Shown in pieces: positions 7,557 to 17,363 of a stretch of 64,000 nt of DNA. This stretch comes from Streptomyces sp. YIM 130001 (lineage in GTDB: Bacteria > Actinomycetota > Actinomycetes > Streptomycetales > Streptomycetaceae): positions 62,001 through 126,000 of the forward strand of contig NZ_KZ984552.1 in the NCBI RefSeq assembly GCF_003574445.1. Reading direction: 5' to 3'. Every line of letters starts with the position of its first letter. Position 1 is the first letter of the stretch. The notes under the pieces were generated by a model, which was not told the origin of the DNA, ran no database searches, and was given only the letters and a program-made list of their open reading frames with translations. The position numbers and the translations under genes were made by a program.

Positions 7557-9983
7557 TCACCCCTGCTGCTTGCCCGTTCGGCGCAGGGCCCCGGGCCACC
7601 GGTCCAGGCGGCCCCAGCGGCGCCCGCTCCAGCGAGTCGCGAGCGACTGCCGCCGCTCGGCGAAGGCCCAGCCGACCCGCGCGGCCGACCGAGGTGCGAG
7701 CGTGGCCCGCAGCCGGGCCCGTCGGCCGACCGAGGCCCGCAGTCCCGCCCGGAAGCGACGGACCTCGTCGCCGAGACCCGCTATCGGCACGGGTTCCGGC
7801 GCATAGAGCACCTGCTCCACCGCCGCGGCGACCCGATGCACCGCGCCGGCCGTCTCCGGATCGAGCTGCCCGATCCGGACGATGCGTGCGGCCGCCTTGC
7901 GGGGAGTCTGCGCGTCGTCCGGCACGATGCCGTGATCCCAGGCCGTATCGGTGATCTCCAGCCAGGCCGCCAGCGTTCTGGCGGTGGTGTCGGCCGCTGT
8001 CCGGCCGCCCGAACCGAGCCGGGCAGCCCGCACCCGGGTGCGCCAGAGCAACGGCAGGAACGGCAGTACGAGCAGGGCCGCCACCCCGGCGACCGCCCCG
8101 AGGATCGTGCCGACCGGTGGACCGTCGTCCCCGCCGCCGGCCGCGGCCAGCGGGTCGTCAGCGCCGCACTCGTTGAGCTTCTTCATCTCCGCGGTGCAGC
8201 TCTGCGACGCGGACGTCGAAGGCTCGGCGGACGGCTCGGCGGGGTCCGACGCTTCCGGCTCGGCGGGGTCGCTCGGGGCATCGGAGGGCGTGTCGCTCAC
8301 CGTGTAGTCCGGGACGGAGCCACGGGTCGGGGTGGGCTCGAAGCGGGTCCAGCCGACGCCCTCGAAGTACAGCTCGGGCCAGGCGTGGGCGTCCCGCAGG
8401 CCGACCGACATCCTGCCGTCGCTCTCGGGGGCGCCGGGAGTGAAACCCACCGCCACTCGGGCCGGTATGCCGAGAGTCCGGGCCATAGCCGCCATCGAGA
8501 ACGAGAAGTGGACGCAGAAGCCCTCCTTCTGCTTGAGGAAACGGCTGATCGCCGCCGACCCACTGCCCGCGTTGACCTCGGTGTCGTAGGTGAACCCGCC
8601 CTCCGAGGCGAACCAGTCCTGGATCTTCACCGCGCGCTCGTAGTCGTTCGAGGCGCCTCGGGTCACCCGGCGGGCCGCGTCGTGCACGTCCTGCGGCAGC
8701 GAGTCGGGGACCTTCGTGAACTCGTCCGCGATCTCGCCGCGCGCCTCCGGAGCCGCGGCCAGCTGCTCGGGCTTCGGGCGTACCTGAGAACTCTCGACCG
8801 AATAGTCCTTGCCCCGCGTCGTCTGGCCGTCGTCGCCGACCAGGGTTCTGCCCACCGGCTCGAAGCGCCAACGGCCGTCGATGGCCACCCGGTTCGCCGG
8901 ATACGGCATCGGGAGCCAGTCCTGGGCGTACCAGTCGGCTGCCGAGATGTTGGTACGGACGGTGTCCGTGGTGACGCCCTGATCGAGGCCGGGAGGCGTC
9001 GGGAACGAGGTGGGAACGTCGTAGATCCGGCGCTCCGACGGCTTCCAGGAGTCGCCGTCGAACTGGTCGAGCGCGACGATCCGCAGATAGAGGTCCTGCG
9101 TGTCCTCGGAGTCCGTGCGGTAGGTGAGGACCTCGCGGTCCTCCGGCTGATTGAGGCTGTTCTGCAGGGACACCAAGGGGTTGACGGCGGAGATGGTGCC
9201 GCCGCCCGATCCCGAACCGCCGGCCTTCCCCGCGCCGTCCAGGATCCCGCCCTCCATCGCGGGCAGTGCGGCCGGCACCACCAGAGCGATGCCGAGAGCC
9301 AGGACCCCGATCCGCCGGCCCGCGCGGATCGGTGCGACCGCACCGCCCGTGTCCAGGCCCGCGGCCACTGGTGCCGAGGACCGCGAACCGCCACCGAAGA
9401 CCCGGCCCCACTGAGAGAGCCGGTCGCGGCCCTCCGCGAGGAGGAGCAGCAGAAACCCGGAGGCAGCGAGGAGGAACCACAGCCAGCCATGGCCGCCGTC
9501 GCCGAGGCCTGCCGCCACCGAGTACAGCGCGAGCAGCGGCAGTCCCGCCGGTGCCGCACTCCGGAACGTCACCGCCAGGGCGTCCACCAGGAGCCCGATG
9601 ATCAGTACTCCGCCGATCAGCATCAACTTGATGCCGTCGGACAGCGGTGCCGGGATCGAGTACTGGCCGACGTCGTCACCGCCCGCCTCCAGGAGCAGTC
9701 CGAAGCGCTCGAACACCTCCGGGCTGGGCAGAACCCCGCCGATCGCGGCATCCTGCGCGAAGGCCGCGGTGAGGATCAGCAGGCTGATCGCCGCCTGGAT
9801 GGCGACGGTCAACGGCCTGGCCAGGGGTATCCGACGAGTGACCGCGCCCACCGCGGACTGGATGCAGAGGAAGAGGGCCGCCTGCACCATCCACGACTTC
9901 GTGTCCACCAGCGGCAGCAGCGCACAGGACGCCAGCAGGGTCGCCGCCGTGGCGCACAGCGCCAGGCGCGTGCTTCCGCTCAT
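7557..9983 (-). CDS. TgpA-like membrane transglutaminase
   Basis: This 808-residue protein has five or six N-terminal membrane helices (about 5-180), another at about 223-242, an extracytoplasmic transglutaminase-like domain (about 400-555), a Ser/Glu/Pro/Asp-rich linker (about 565-610), one more helix (VGTILGAVAGVAALLVLPFL) and a cytoplasmic tail. The catalytic triad is visible: Cys490 in KQKEGFCVHFS, His533 in LRDAHAWPE and an acidic residue at about 549 in RFEPTP. The ATG at 9983 overlaps the DUF58 stop by 4 nt. In MoxR-DUF58-TgpA modules such proteins are linked to envelope maintenance; the substrate is unknown. Confidence 0.9.
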   Translation of the reverse strand: MSGSTRLALCATAATLLASCALLPLVDTKSWMVQAALFLCIQSAVGAVTRRIPLARPLTVAIQAAISLLILTAAFAQDAAIGGVLPSPEVFERFGLLLEAGGDDVGQYSIPAPLSDGIKLMLIGGVLIIGLLVDALAVTFRSAAPAGLPLLALYSVAAGLGDGGHGWLWFLLAASGFLLLLLAEGRDRLSQWGRVFGGGSRSSAPVAAGLDTGGAVAPIRAGRRIGVLALGIALVVPAALPAMEGGILDGAGKAGGSGSGGGTISAVNPLVSLQNSLNQPEDREVLTYRTDSEDTQDLYLRIVALDQFDGDSWKPSERRIYDVPTSFPTPPGLDQGVTTDTVRTNISAADWYAQDWLPMPYPANRVAIDGRWRFEPVGRTLVGDDGQTTRGKDYSVESSQVRPKPEQLAAAPEARGEIADEFTKVPDSLPQDVHDAARRVTRGASNDYERAVKIQDWFASEGGFTYDTEVNAGSGSAAISRFLKQKEGFCVHFSFSMAAMARTLGIPARVAVGFTPGAPESDGRMSVGLRDAHAWPELYFEGVGWTRFEPTPTRGSVPDYTVSDTPSDAPSDPAEPEASDPAEPSAEPSTSASQSCTAEMKKLNECGADDPLAAAGGGDDGPPVGTILGAVAGVAALLVLPFLPLLWRTRVRAARLGSGGRTAADTTARTLAAWLEITDTAWDHGIVPDDAQTPRKAAARIVRIGQLDPETAGAVHRVAAAVEQVLYAPEPVPIAGLGDEVRRFRAGLRASVGRRARLRATLAPRSAARVGWAFAERRQSLATRWSGRRWGRLDRWPGALRRTGKQQG

Positions 9984-11362
9984 GACCAACCCCCCGTGGT
10001 GCTGCCCGCGAACGGCCCGGCCGCGGAACTCTGCCGGTCCGCGTGCCGCCACAGGTCGATCAGTGCAACGCCCGGCGGTACGCCGAGCGCGGTCCAGCCC
10101 GCCTCGCGGAGCATCCGCAACCGCTCCTCGGTCTGCGGCGAGGGAGCATCGCTCCTGCCCGCCGCCCAGGCCGCGGTGTCCAGGACGAACGCCACGGCAG
10201 CGCCGGTGCGTTGCCGCATCCTGGCGACCACGGCCGCCTGCTCCTCGCTGAGGTCACCGAGGAAGGCGATGAGCAGTCCCTCGCTGCCGCCTCTGAGCAC
10301 GTCGTACGCGCGCGACAGACCCCCGTCGTCCGAGTGGTCGATCACGGCGAGGGTGTCCATCATCAGACCCGCCGCGTCCGCCGATTCCTGGCTCGCGCCC
10401 GCGAATCCGTCGGAGCCGTCACCCGGCACCGAACTGCCGGTGTCGGTGAGCAGCCGGACCGTGTACCCCCGCTCCAACATGTGCACCAGGGCCGATGCGC
10501 AAGCGGACACGGCCCATTCGAAGCCGGAGTCCGGCCCCGCTCCGTCGTGCGCGACCAGGCGGGTGTCGAGCAGCACCGTGCAGCGGGCACGCTGCGGCTG
10601 CTCCTCGCGGCGCACCATCAACTCGCCGTAGCGCGCGGTGGAGCGCCAGTGCACGCGGCGCAGATCGTCGCCGTACCGGTAGCCGCGCGGAATGACGTCG
10701 TCCTCGCCGGCCAGGGCGAGGGAACGCTGCCGCCCGTCCCCGTACCCGAGGGACTCGCCGGTGAGTCTGATCGCGGGCAGCGCGCTGACCCGCGGGATGA
10801 CCGTCAGGGTGTCGTACGCGCTGAACGAGCGGGTCAGCTCGCACATGCCGAACGGGTCGGTGAGCCGCAGCTGCAGCGGACCGAGCGGATAGCGGCCGCG
10901 CAGGTCCGACCGCACCCGGTAGGACACCTCGCGGCGTCCACCCGCCTCGACCCGGTCGAGCACGAACCGCGGCCGTGGCCCCAGCACGTACGGCACCCGG
11001 TCCTGGAGCATCAGCAGGCCGGTGGACAGCCGTGAGACGTTCTCGATCCGCAGATGGACGCGGGACTCCGAACCGGCCGGGACCCGGCCGGGCGAGAGCC
11101 GGCGCGAGCCCGAGACCCGGTAGCGCGTGCGGTAGAGCACCAGGGCGCAGACCAGCGGCAGTACGGCGAGCAGCAGCCCGACGCGCAGCAGATCGCTCTG
11201 GCCGAGGACGTACGCACACACGGCCGCCGCGAGCCCGGCCGCCAGGAACGAGCGTCCGCGCGTGGTGAGGCCCGCGAGGGCGGTCCGCAGGCTGCCCTTG
11301 GGACGGTCCTCCTCGGGCTCGCCGCTCCCCGTCTCGAAGCCCGGCCCCCCGGCCGACATCAC
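9980..11362 (-). CDS. DUF58 domain protein
   Basis: This 460-residue protein has two N-terminal hydrophobic helices (about 38-75, SFLAAGLAAAVCAYVLG and VGLLLAVLPLVCALVL), a beta-rich region, then the DUF58 signature GYRYGDDLRRVHWRSTARYG, with an Arg-His-Trp-Arg core, at about 225-245. A von Willebrand A-like fold follows (CTVLLDTRLVAHDG). GTG at 11362 overlaps the MoxR stop by 4 nt. In two-gene and longer modules, DUF58 proteins are the membrane-side partners of MoxR ATPases. The tight spacing with MoxR and transglutaminase genes indicates a single functional unit. Confidence 0.9.
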   Translation of the reverse strand: MMSAGGPGFETGSGEPEEDRPKGSLRTALAGLTTRGRSFLAAGLAAAVCAYVLGQSDLLRVGLLLAVLPLVCALVLYRTRYRVSGSRRLSPGRVPAGSESRVHLRIENVSRLSTGLLMLQDRVPYVLGPRPRFVLDRVEAGGRREVSYRVRSDLRGRYPLGPLQLRLTDPFGMCELTRSFSAYDTLTVIPRVSALPAIRLTGESLGYGDGRQRSLALAGEDDVIPRGYRYGDDLRRVHWRSTARYGELMVRREEQPQRARCTVLLDTRLVAHDGAGPDSGFEWAVSACASALVHMLERGYTVRLLTDTGSSVPGDGSDGFAGASQESADAAGLMMDTLAVIDHSDDGGLSRAYDVLRGGSEGLLIAFLGDLSEEQAAVVARMRQRTGAAVAFVLDTAAWAAGRSDAPSPQTEERLRMLREAGWTALGVPPGVALIDLWRHADRQSSAAGPFAGSTTGGWS

Positions 11363-12411
11363 AGCCTCCGCGCGCCGGGCGGCTGGTGCGGGTATGCCGG
11401 AGTGCCGTGGATGCCGCCCGGCTGTCCGAAGCCTCCCGCCGGCCGGTGCGCCGCGGGCACCGGGATGCGCTGCAGGATCTCGAGCACGACCTGCTCGGCG
11501 GTACGGCGGTTGAGCTGGGCCTGAGCCGTCGGCAGCAACCGGTGCGCGAGGACCGGGGCCGCGAGTGCCTGGACGTCGTCCGGCAGCGCGTAGTCCCGGC
11601 CGTCCAGCGCGGCCGTCGCCTTGGCCGCCCGGAGCAGATGCAGCGTCGCCCTGGGGGAGGCGCCGAGTCTGAGATCCGGGTGGTGCCGGGTCGCGGCGAC
11701 CAGCTCCACCGCGTACCTGCGGACCGGCTCGGCGACGTGGACCGTGCGGACCGCCTCGACGAGCTTGACGATGTCGTGGGCGTGCGCCACCGGCTGGAGA
11801 TCGTCGAGCGGAGAGACACCGCCGTGCACGTCGAGCATCTGCAGCTCGGCCTCGGGACTCGGATACCCGATGGAGACCCGGGCCATGAAACGGTCGCGCT
11901 GGGCTTCGGGAAGCGGGTAGGTGCCCTCCATCTCGACCGGGTTCTGCGTCGCCACCACCATGAAGGGGCTGGGCAGTTCGTAGCTGCGGCCGTCGATGGT
12001 GACCTGGCGCTCCTCCATGGACTCCAGGAGCGCGGACTGGGTCTTCGGCGAGGCGCGGTTGATCTCGTCGCCGATCACGATCTGGGCGAAGATCGCGCCC
12101 GGTTTGAACTCGAACTCCTTCTGCTGCTGGTCGTAGATGGACACACCGGTGATGTCCGACGGCAGCAGGTCGGGAGTGAACTGGATACGGCGCACCGAGC
12201 AGTCGATGGACCGCGCGAGCGCCTTTGCCAGCATGGTCTTGCCGACACCCGGCACATCCTCGATGAGCAGATGGCCCTCGGCGAGGAGCACCGTCAGCGA
12301 AAGCCGTACGACCTCCGGCTTGCCCTCGATCACACCCTCCACCGACCTGCGCACTTGCTGCGCGGTGGTGGTCAGGTCAGTGAGGCTCGCTCGATCTTCA
12401 TAGGTCGTCAC
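11359..12411 (-). CDS. MoxR-family AAA+ ATPase
   Basis: This 350-residue AAA+ protein has Walker A in EDVPGVGKTMLAKAL, Walker B in IVIGDEINRASPKTQSALLE, sensor 1 in MVVATQNPVEMEGTYPLPEA and an arginine finger in QRDRFMARV. A small helical lid domain makes up the C-terminal third. GTG at 12411 is chosen because a GAGGAGGG site precedes it; an in-frame ATG at 12444 lacks one. It is the first gene of the MoxR-DUF58-TgpA operon. MoxR proteins act as chaperone-like remodelers of partner complexes; the client here is presumably the DUF58 or transglutaminase protein. Confidence 0.93.
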   Translation of the reverse strand: MTTYEDRASLTDLTTTAQQVRRSVEGVIEGKPEVVRLSLTVLLAEGHLLIEDVPGVGKTMLAKALARSIDCSVRRIQFTPDLLPSDITGVSIYDQQQKEFEFKPGAIFAQIVIGDEINRASPKTQSALLESMEERQVTIDGRSYELPSPFMVVATQNPVEMEGTYPLPEAQRDRFMARVSIGYPSPEAELQMLDVHGGVSPLDDLQPVAHAHDIVKLVEAVRTVHVAEPVRRYAVELVAATRHHPDLRLGASPRATLHLLRAAKATAALDGRDYALPDDVQALAAPVLAHRLLPTAQAQLNRRTAEQVVLEILQRIPVPAAHRPAGGFGQPGGIHGTPAYPHQPPGARRL

Positions 12412-12658
12412 CCGGCCCTCCTCGGCCCTTCTCCCCAAGCTCACAAGGAGCTGGGGACACCCCTGGTTCGGGCCGTGTCACCATGCGACCGGCCCACCCC
12501 GAATTACGGACGTCGGTTCCGGATCGTTCCGGGAGAACCGAAGTCACACCCGCATTCTTGTTGCCGTTACCGCTTCGTGTCACTCGCCTGTGGATAACTG
12601 GCGGCGCTATGTCACATCTTGAGACTTTTTCCCGTTTCAGGTGGGTGCTGAGCTCGCC

Positions 12659-13207
12659 CTATGCGGGGTCGATCTCGCGCAGGGCGCCCTGCTTCACGTC
12701 GAACACGAAGCCGCGCACATCGTCGCGATGCGGCAGGAACGGCGAGGTCCGTGCCCGCTCCATCGACTGCCGTACGTCCTGGTCGACGTCTCGGAACGCC
12801 TCCACGGCCCAGGCGGGCCGCTGGCCGACCTCGACCTCGAGCTCGTGCCGGAACTCCTCGGTCAGGCTCTCCAGACCGCAGTTCGTGTGGTGCACCAGCA
12901 TGATGCTGCGCGTGCCGAGGGCGCGCTGGCTGATGGTGAGCGACCGGATCACGTCGTCGGTGACCACGCCTCCCGCGTTCCGGATCGTGTGCGAGTCGCC
13001 GAGCTCGAGGCCCAGTGCGGCGTGCAGGTCGAGGCGTGCGTCCATGCAGGCCACGACGGCGACCTTGAGGACTGGACGCGCATCCATGCCCGGATCCCGG
13101 AACCCGGCTGCGTACCTGGCGTTCGCCTCGACGAGGCGGTCCGTGACTGTGCCACCACCGGGCGGGGTGCCGGAGGGGTCGGAGTGCGGCGAAGTGGAGG
13201 TCGACAT
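12659..13207 (-). CDS. Beta-class carbonic anhydrase
   Basis: This 182-residue enzyme interconverts CO2 and bicarbonate. The zinc ligands are Cys54 (ACMDAR), His107 and Cys110 (HHTNCG), and the catalytic Asp56-Arg58 dyad is intact. The RNAGG motif at about 76-80 is also present. The length fits short actinobacterial beta-CAs. It is transcribed leftward, opposite to the dcw cluster, with a 400-bp intergenic region between them. The 247 bp between its stop and the moxR start show no gene. Confidence 0.92.
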   Translation of the reverse strand: MSTSTSPHSDPSGTPPGGGTVTDRLVEANARYAAGFRDPGMDARPVLKVAVVACMDARLDLHAALGLELGDSHTIRNAGGVVTDDVIRSLTISQRALGTRSIMLVHHTNCGLESLTEEFRHELEVEVGQRPAWAVEAFRDVDQDVRQSMERARTSPFLPHRDDVRGFVFDVKQGALREIDPA

Positions 13208-13370
13208 GCCATAGACCGTAGACCGCGCGGGCCGTCCCGGCCTGTGGTGAGGGGGGACAAAGAACGTCAATGTGCCTTGTTGTGAGGTACTCCACAGGGG
13301 GTGTCGGAGCTGCATCCGTCCGGGTGAACACGGGCTCGCGCGACGCGCGGTCGCCCTGTACGGCCGGAGA

Positions 13371-13398
13371 TTGACCGCGGGACAGCGTGGACTAAAGT
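13371..13398 (+). promoter_or_regulatory. Candidate promoter for rsmH and the dcw cluster
   Basis: TTGACC (13371-13376) and TAAAGT (13393-13398) are separated by 16 bp and lie 210 nt before rsmH. This resembles a vegetative promoter. The rest of the 400-bp gap (13208-13607) shows no gene; no mraZ precedes rsmH. Confidence 0.5.
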
Positions 13399-13607
13399 GA
13401 CGCGAAGCGGGAGCCGAGGCGGCTCCTGCTGGGTGTTTTCCCGGAGATTCCCCTGAATTTCCCCCGCGTGCGCGGCGCGTACGTACGGCTCGGCCTCCAC
13501 CCGCTCCAGGTCGGCTGACGTCCCTTCCCCGGCGCCGGCAGACCATCCCCTTCGAGCGGGCGGGGACCCGGCGGTGCGTACCGCCGTACCGGACCTGAGA
13601 GGGTGCA

Positions 13608-14612
13608 ATGCAAGGGCGCGAAGCGCTTCCGTCGCAGGACGACGGAGAGCGGCGGGAGGAAGAGGCCCGGCACGTTCCGGTGATGCTGCGGCGGTGTCTG
13701 GATCTGCTCGCCCCGGCCCTCGACAAGCCCGGAGCTGTGGTCGTCGACTGCACCCTCGGACTCGGCGGACACAGTGAGGCCCTGCTCCGGACCCACCCCG
13801 AGGTGCGTCTGATCGGCCTCGACCGGGACACCGATGCGCTCCGTCTGGCGGGCGAGCGACTCGCCACCTTCGGCGACCGCGCCACCCTGGTCCACGCCGT
13901 CTACGACGAACTCCCCGACGTACTCGACAGGCTGGGCATCGACGGCGTCCAAGGCGTCCTCTTCGACCTCGGCGTCTCCTCGATGCAACTCGACGAGGCC
14001 GACCGGGGGTTCGCCTACGCCCAGGACGCCCCCCTCGACATGCGCATGGACCAGACGACCGGCGCGAGCGCGGCGGAGGTCCTCAATACCTACGCGCCCG
14101 GCGAGTTGGTCCGGATCCTGCGGACGTACGGCGAGGAGAAGCAGGCCAAGCGCATCGTGTCGGCCGTCGTGCGGGAGCGCGCGAAGGAACCGTTCACCAA
14201 CAGTGCCCGGCTCGTCGAGCTGATTCGCGACGCACTGCCGCAGGCCGCGAAGCGCACCGGAGGCAATCCGGCCAAGCGCACCTTCCAGGCACTGCGGATC
14301 GAGGTCAACGGCGAACTGGCGGTGCTGGAACGGGCGGTGCCCGCCGCCGTCGCCTCCCTCGCGGTCGGCGGACGGATCGCCGTCCTGTCGTATCAGTCCC
14401 TCGAGGACCGGCTCGTCAAGCAGGTGCTCGTCGCCGGAGCGGCCAACACGGCGCCGCACGGCCTCCCGGTCGTCCCCGAGCGCTATCAGCCGCGCCTCAA
14501 GCTGCTCACCCGCGGCGCCGAACTGCCCACCGAGGACGAGGTCGCGGAGAACCGCAGGGCCGCACCCGCGAGGCTCCGTGGAGCGCAGCGGATCCGGGAG
14601 GACGTCGCGTGA
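13608..14612 (+). CDS. rsmH: 16S rRNA (cytosine1402-N4)-methyltransferase RsmH
   Basis: This 334-residue enzyme methylates N4 of C1402 in the 16S rRNA decoding centre using SAM. Visible landmarks are [14 protein letters not shown] near the N-terminus, the SAM loop [10 protein letters not shown] (47-56), [11 protein letters not shown], and the family-specific [19 protein letters not shown] and [19 protein letters not shown]. The ATG start follows GAGAGGG at about 13597-13603. It is the first gene of the dcw cluster and its TGA overlaps the ftsL GTG (4 nt). Confidence 0.97.
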   Translation: MQGREALPSQDDGERREEEARHVPVMLRRCLDLLAPALDKPGAVVVDCTLGLGGHSEALLRTHPEVRLIGLDRDTDALRLAGERLATFGDRATLVHAVYDELPDVLDRLGIDGVQGVLFDLGVSSMQLDEADRGFAYAQDAPLDMRMDQTTGASAAEVLNTYAPGELVRILRTYGEEKQAKRIVSAVVRERAKEPFTNSARLVELIRDALPQAAKRTGGNPAKRTFQALRIEVNGELAVLERAVPAAVASLAVGGRIAVLSYQSLEDRLVKQVLVAGAANTAPHGLPVVPERYQPRLKLLTRGAELPTEDEVAENRRAAPARLRGAQRIREDVA

Positions 14613-15238
14613 ACCGTGCGTCGCAGCCACCGGGCGGGACGGCTCGGGCGAGGGGCCTCCTGGTCCGGCCGGCGGTGGGCGACGCGGGCCGTTCGCGCCT
14701 CGCCCGGCTGCTCCCCGTGGGCGGCACGCCGGCCGCCCGTACCCCGTTCGTGCTCCTGGTGGTGCTGCTGCTCGGCGGTGGCCTGATCGTGCTGCTGCTG
14801 CTCAACTCGTCGTTGAACGAAGGGTCGTTCAAGCTCAGTGCGCTCAAGCGCGAGACCACCGAACTCACCGACGAACAGCAGCACCTGCAGCGTGAGGTGG
14901 ATGCCTACTCGGCTCCGGACGCGCTGGAACGCCGGGCCCGAGAGCTCGGTATGGTCCCCGGCGGCAACCCGGCCTTCCTCGCGCCGGACGGCATGATCCG
15001 CGGCAAACCGGGCGAGCCCGCGAAGCCCGCCGTCGTACGCAAACCGGTCCCCGCGAAGCCCCCGGCCGCGTCCCCGAAGCCCGCCGCTTCCGGCAACCCG
15101 GCCGCGTCCCCGAAGCCGACGGCCCCGGCGACCACCCCACCGGCCGCGGGCGCCCGCAGCGCCCCCGCCCCGAAGCCGTCCGCCACCGCGCCGCCCCCGG
15201 CGACGCCGGTGCCCACCCCCACGACCGCCGGCAGGTGA
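14609..15238 (+). CDS. ftsL: Cell division protein FtsL-like
   Basis: This 209-residue bitopic membrane protein has a basic cytoplasmic N-terminus (1-45), one helix at about 46-66 ([20 protein letters not shown]) and a leucine/glutamate-rich coiled coil at about 73-112 ([20 protein letters not shown]), as in FtsL/DivIC. Residues about 130-209 form a Pro/Ala/Lys-rich extracytoplasmic tail with SPKPAA-like repeats, unusual for FtsL in general. The assignment rests on topology and on its place between rsmH and ftsI, since FtsL sequences diverge widely. It should couple FtsQ and FtsI in the divisome. Confidence 0.88.
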   Translation: MNRASQPPGGTARARGLLVRPAVGDAGRSRLARLLPVGGTPAARTPFVLLVVLLLGGGLIVLLLLNSSLNEGSFKLSALKRETTELTDEQQHLQREVDAYSAPDALERRARELGMVPGGNPAFLAPDGMIRGKPGEPAKPAVVRKPVPAKPPAASPKPAASGNPAASPKPTAPATTPPAAGARSAPAPKPSATAPPPATPVPTPTTAGR

Positions 15239-15242
15239 GGAC

Positions 15243-17195
15243 GTGACCGACAGGCAACCACCGCGGCGACGGGTTCCAGGGCCTTCGAAGCCACAGCGGC
15301 CCAGGCCGGGCGGCGGCGGCCCCGGCCGCCCCGCGGCGCGACGGCCCCGGCCCGTACCGCGGCCCCGTACCCGCACGATCCGCCTCGGCAGCCCACGTCC
15401 GCGACTGCGCCTTGTCAGCCTGGCGCTCACCCTGGTGATGCTGGTCTTCGTCGGACGACTCCTCCAGGTGCAGGCCGTCGACGCCGGGGCCTACGCGACC
15501 AAGGCGGAGAAGAACCGCGTCATCCGCACCACCCTCGCGGCCGAGCGGGGCGGCATCACCGACCGCAACGGCTCCGAACTCGCCATCAGCGTCGACGCGT
15601 ACGACATCACCGCCGACCCCTCGCTCTTCACCCCCAAGCACACCAAGGTCAAGGACGGACCCGACCAGGCGGCCGCGCTGCTCGCCCCGATCCTCGGCGC
15701 GGACGTCGCCACCTTGGCCAAGAAACTCAAGAAGTCGGACAGCCGGTACGCGCTCCTTGCCCGCCGCCAGACCCCCCAGGTCTGGAAGCAGATCAAGGAC
15801 CTCAAGGCCACCCTGGCGGAGAAGGCGCAGACGTCCGGCGCCGGCAGCGTCCTCGCCGGCGTCTTCCAGGAGCCGAGCAGCAAGCGCCTCTATCCGAACG
15901 GCGCGCTCGGCGCCGGAATACTGGGCTGGGTCAACGCCGAGGGCAAGGGCGGCGGCGGCATCGAGGCGATGCTGAACGATCAACTGGCGGGCCAGGACGG
16001 CAAGATCACCTACGCCCAGTCCGGCGGCCGCCGGGTGCCCACCGCCGGCGGGAACGAGAAGCCCGCGGTGCCCGGCTCCGACATCGAGCTGACCATCGAC
16101 CGCGACATCCAGTGGACCGCGCAGAAGGCCATCGAGGCGCAGGTCCGCAAGTCGAAGGCCGACCGCGGCTACGTCGTCGTCCAGGACACCAAGACCGGCG
16201 AGATCCTGAGCCTCGCCAACGCACCGGGCTTCGACCCCAACGATCTCGGCAAGGCCGACCCCTCGCACCTGGGCAACGCCGCCCTGCACGACGCGTTCGA
16301 GCCCGGCTCCACCACCAAGCTCGCCTCCATGGCCGCCGTACTCGAGGAGAACGCGGCCACCCCCAACACCCATGTGACGGTGCCCAACCGCCTGCACCGC
16401 GGCGACCGTCTCTTCAAGGACGACATCGACCACCCCACCTGGTACCTGACCCTCACCGGCGTACTGGCGAAGTCGAGCAACATCGGCACCATCCTCGCCA
16501 CCCAGCAGCTCGGCAAGACCCAGGCGGAGGCGAACCGGGTCCTCCACTCGTACCTGGGGAAGTTCGGCATCGGCCGCCCGACCGGCCTCGGCTTCCCCGG
16601 CGAGACCGCGGGCATCCTGCACAAGCCGGACGACTGGTCGACGTCCACGCAGTACACCGTTCCCTTCGGACAGGGCTTCTCGCTGAACGCCGTCCAGGCC
16701 GTCTCGCTGTACTCGACCATCGCCAACGGCGGCGTACGGGTGGAGCCGAGCCTGGTCCGCGGCAGCAAGGGCGCCGACGGCAAGTTCGCACCGTCCGAGA
16801 AGCCGAAGAAGAGCCGCGTGGTCAGCGAGAAGACGTCCGAGACGCTCTCGAAGATGCTGCAGGCCGTCGTGGACGACGAGGGCGGCACCGGCCAGAAGGC
16901 GGAGATCGACGGCTACCGGGTCGCGGGCAAGACCGGAACAGCCAACCGAGTGGACCCGGAGACCGGCCGCTACAAGGGCTACACCTCGTCCTTCGCCGGC
17001 TTCGCACCCGCCGACAAACCGCGGATCGCCGTCTACTGCGCCGTGCAGAACCCGACCAAGGGGGACTACTTCGGCGGTCAGCTGTGTGCGCCGATCTACA
17101 AGCAGGTCATGGAATTCGCCCTGAAAACCCTCCAGGTCGCCCCGACCGGCGCCAAGGCCCCGGGCCTGCCGGTGACCTTCGACAAAGCAGACTGA
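15243..17195 (+). CDS. ftsI: Septal peptidoglycan transpeptidase FtsI (PBP class B)
   Basis: This 650-residue class B penicillin-binding protein starts at a GTG 5 nt after ftsL. It has a basic Pro-rich cytoplasmic tail (1-55), one membrane helix (about 56-72, LRLVSLALTLVMLVFVG), a PBP dimerisation domain (about 85-260), and a transpeptidase domain with the active-site serine in STTK (346-349), SSN (401-403) and KTG (553-555). It cross-links septal peptidoglycan with FtsW as partner polymerase. In Streptomyces this gene matters for sporulation septation and is not essential for mycelial growth (general knowledge). Confidence 0.96.
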   Translation: MTDRQPPRRRVPGPSKPQRPRPGGGGPGRPAARRPRPVPRPRTRTIRLGSPRPRLRLVSLALTLVMLVFVGRLLQVQAVDAGAYATKAEKNRVIRTTLAAERGGITDRNGSELAISVDAYDITADPSLFTPKHTKVKDGPDQAAALLAPILGADVATLAKKLKKSDSRYALLARRQTPQVWKQIKDLKATLAEKAQTSGAGSVLAGVFQEPSSKRLYPNGALGAGILGWVNAEGKGGGGIEAMLNDQLAGQDGKITYAQSGGRRVPTAGGNEKPAVPGSDIELTIDRDIQWTAQKAIEAQVRKSKADRGYVVVQDTKTGEILSLANAPGFDPNDLGKADPSHLGNAALHDAFEPGSTTKLASMAAVLEENAATPNTHVTVPNRLHRGDRLFKDDIDHPTWYLTLTGVLAKSSNIGTILATQQLGKTQAEANRVLHSYLGKFGIGRPTGLGFPGETAGILHKPDDWSTSTQYTVPFGQGFSLNAVQAVSLYSTIANGGVRVEPSLVRGSKGADGKFAPSEKPKKSRVVSEKTSETLSKMLQAVVDDEGGTGQKAEIDGYRVAGKTGTANRVDPETGRYKGYTSSFAGFAPADKPRIAVYCAVQNPTKGDYFGGQLCAPIYKQVMEFALKTLQVAPTGAKAPGLPVTFDKAD

Positions 17196-17363
17196 ACGGG
17201 TATCTCTGTGACTACGCTTCCCCCCGATGCGGCAAAGTCGCGCGGCTCCGCCGCCGGCACTGCGCCGGAGCCCACCTCATTTAGGACCGCGCCGGGTGCG
17301 CCGGGTACGCTCACCGCCGTGCCACAAGCTGATCAGTCCCCAACCACTCAGAAGGACGCTCCC

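Noticed and set aside
7365..10631. 1088-codon open frame on the + strand opposite the transglutaminase and DUF58 genes
   Set aside because: It is an antisense frame of high-GC coding DNA: composition is Arg/Gly/Ala-rich with no domain. Only its first codons (about 7365-7487) carry meaning, as the TctC remnant.
12589..12597. TGTGGATAA, matching the E. coli DnaA box
   Set aside because: It is a single copy, and Streptomyces origins use clusters of TTGTCCACA-type boxes; no origin is implied.
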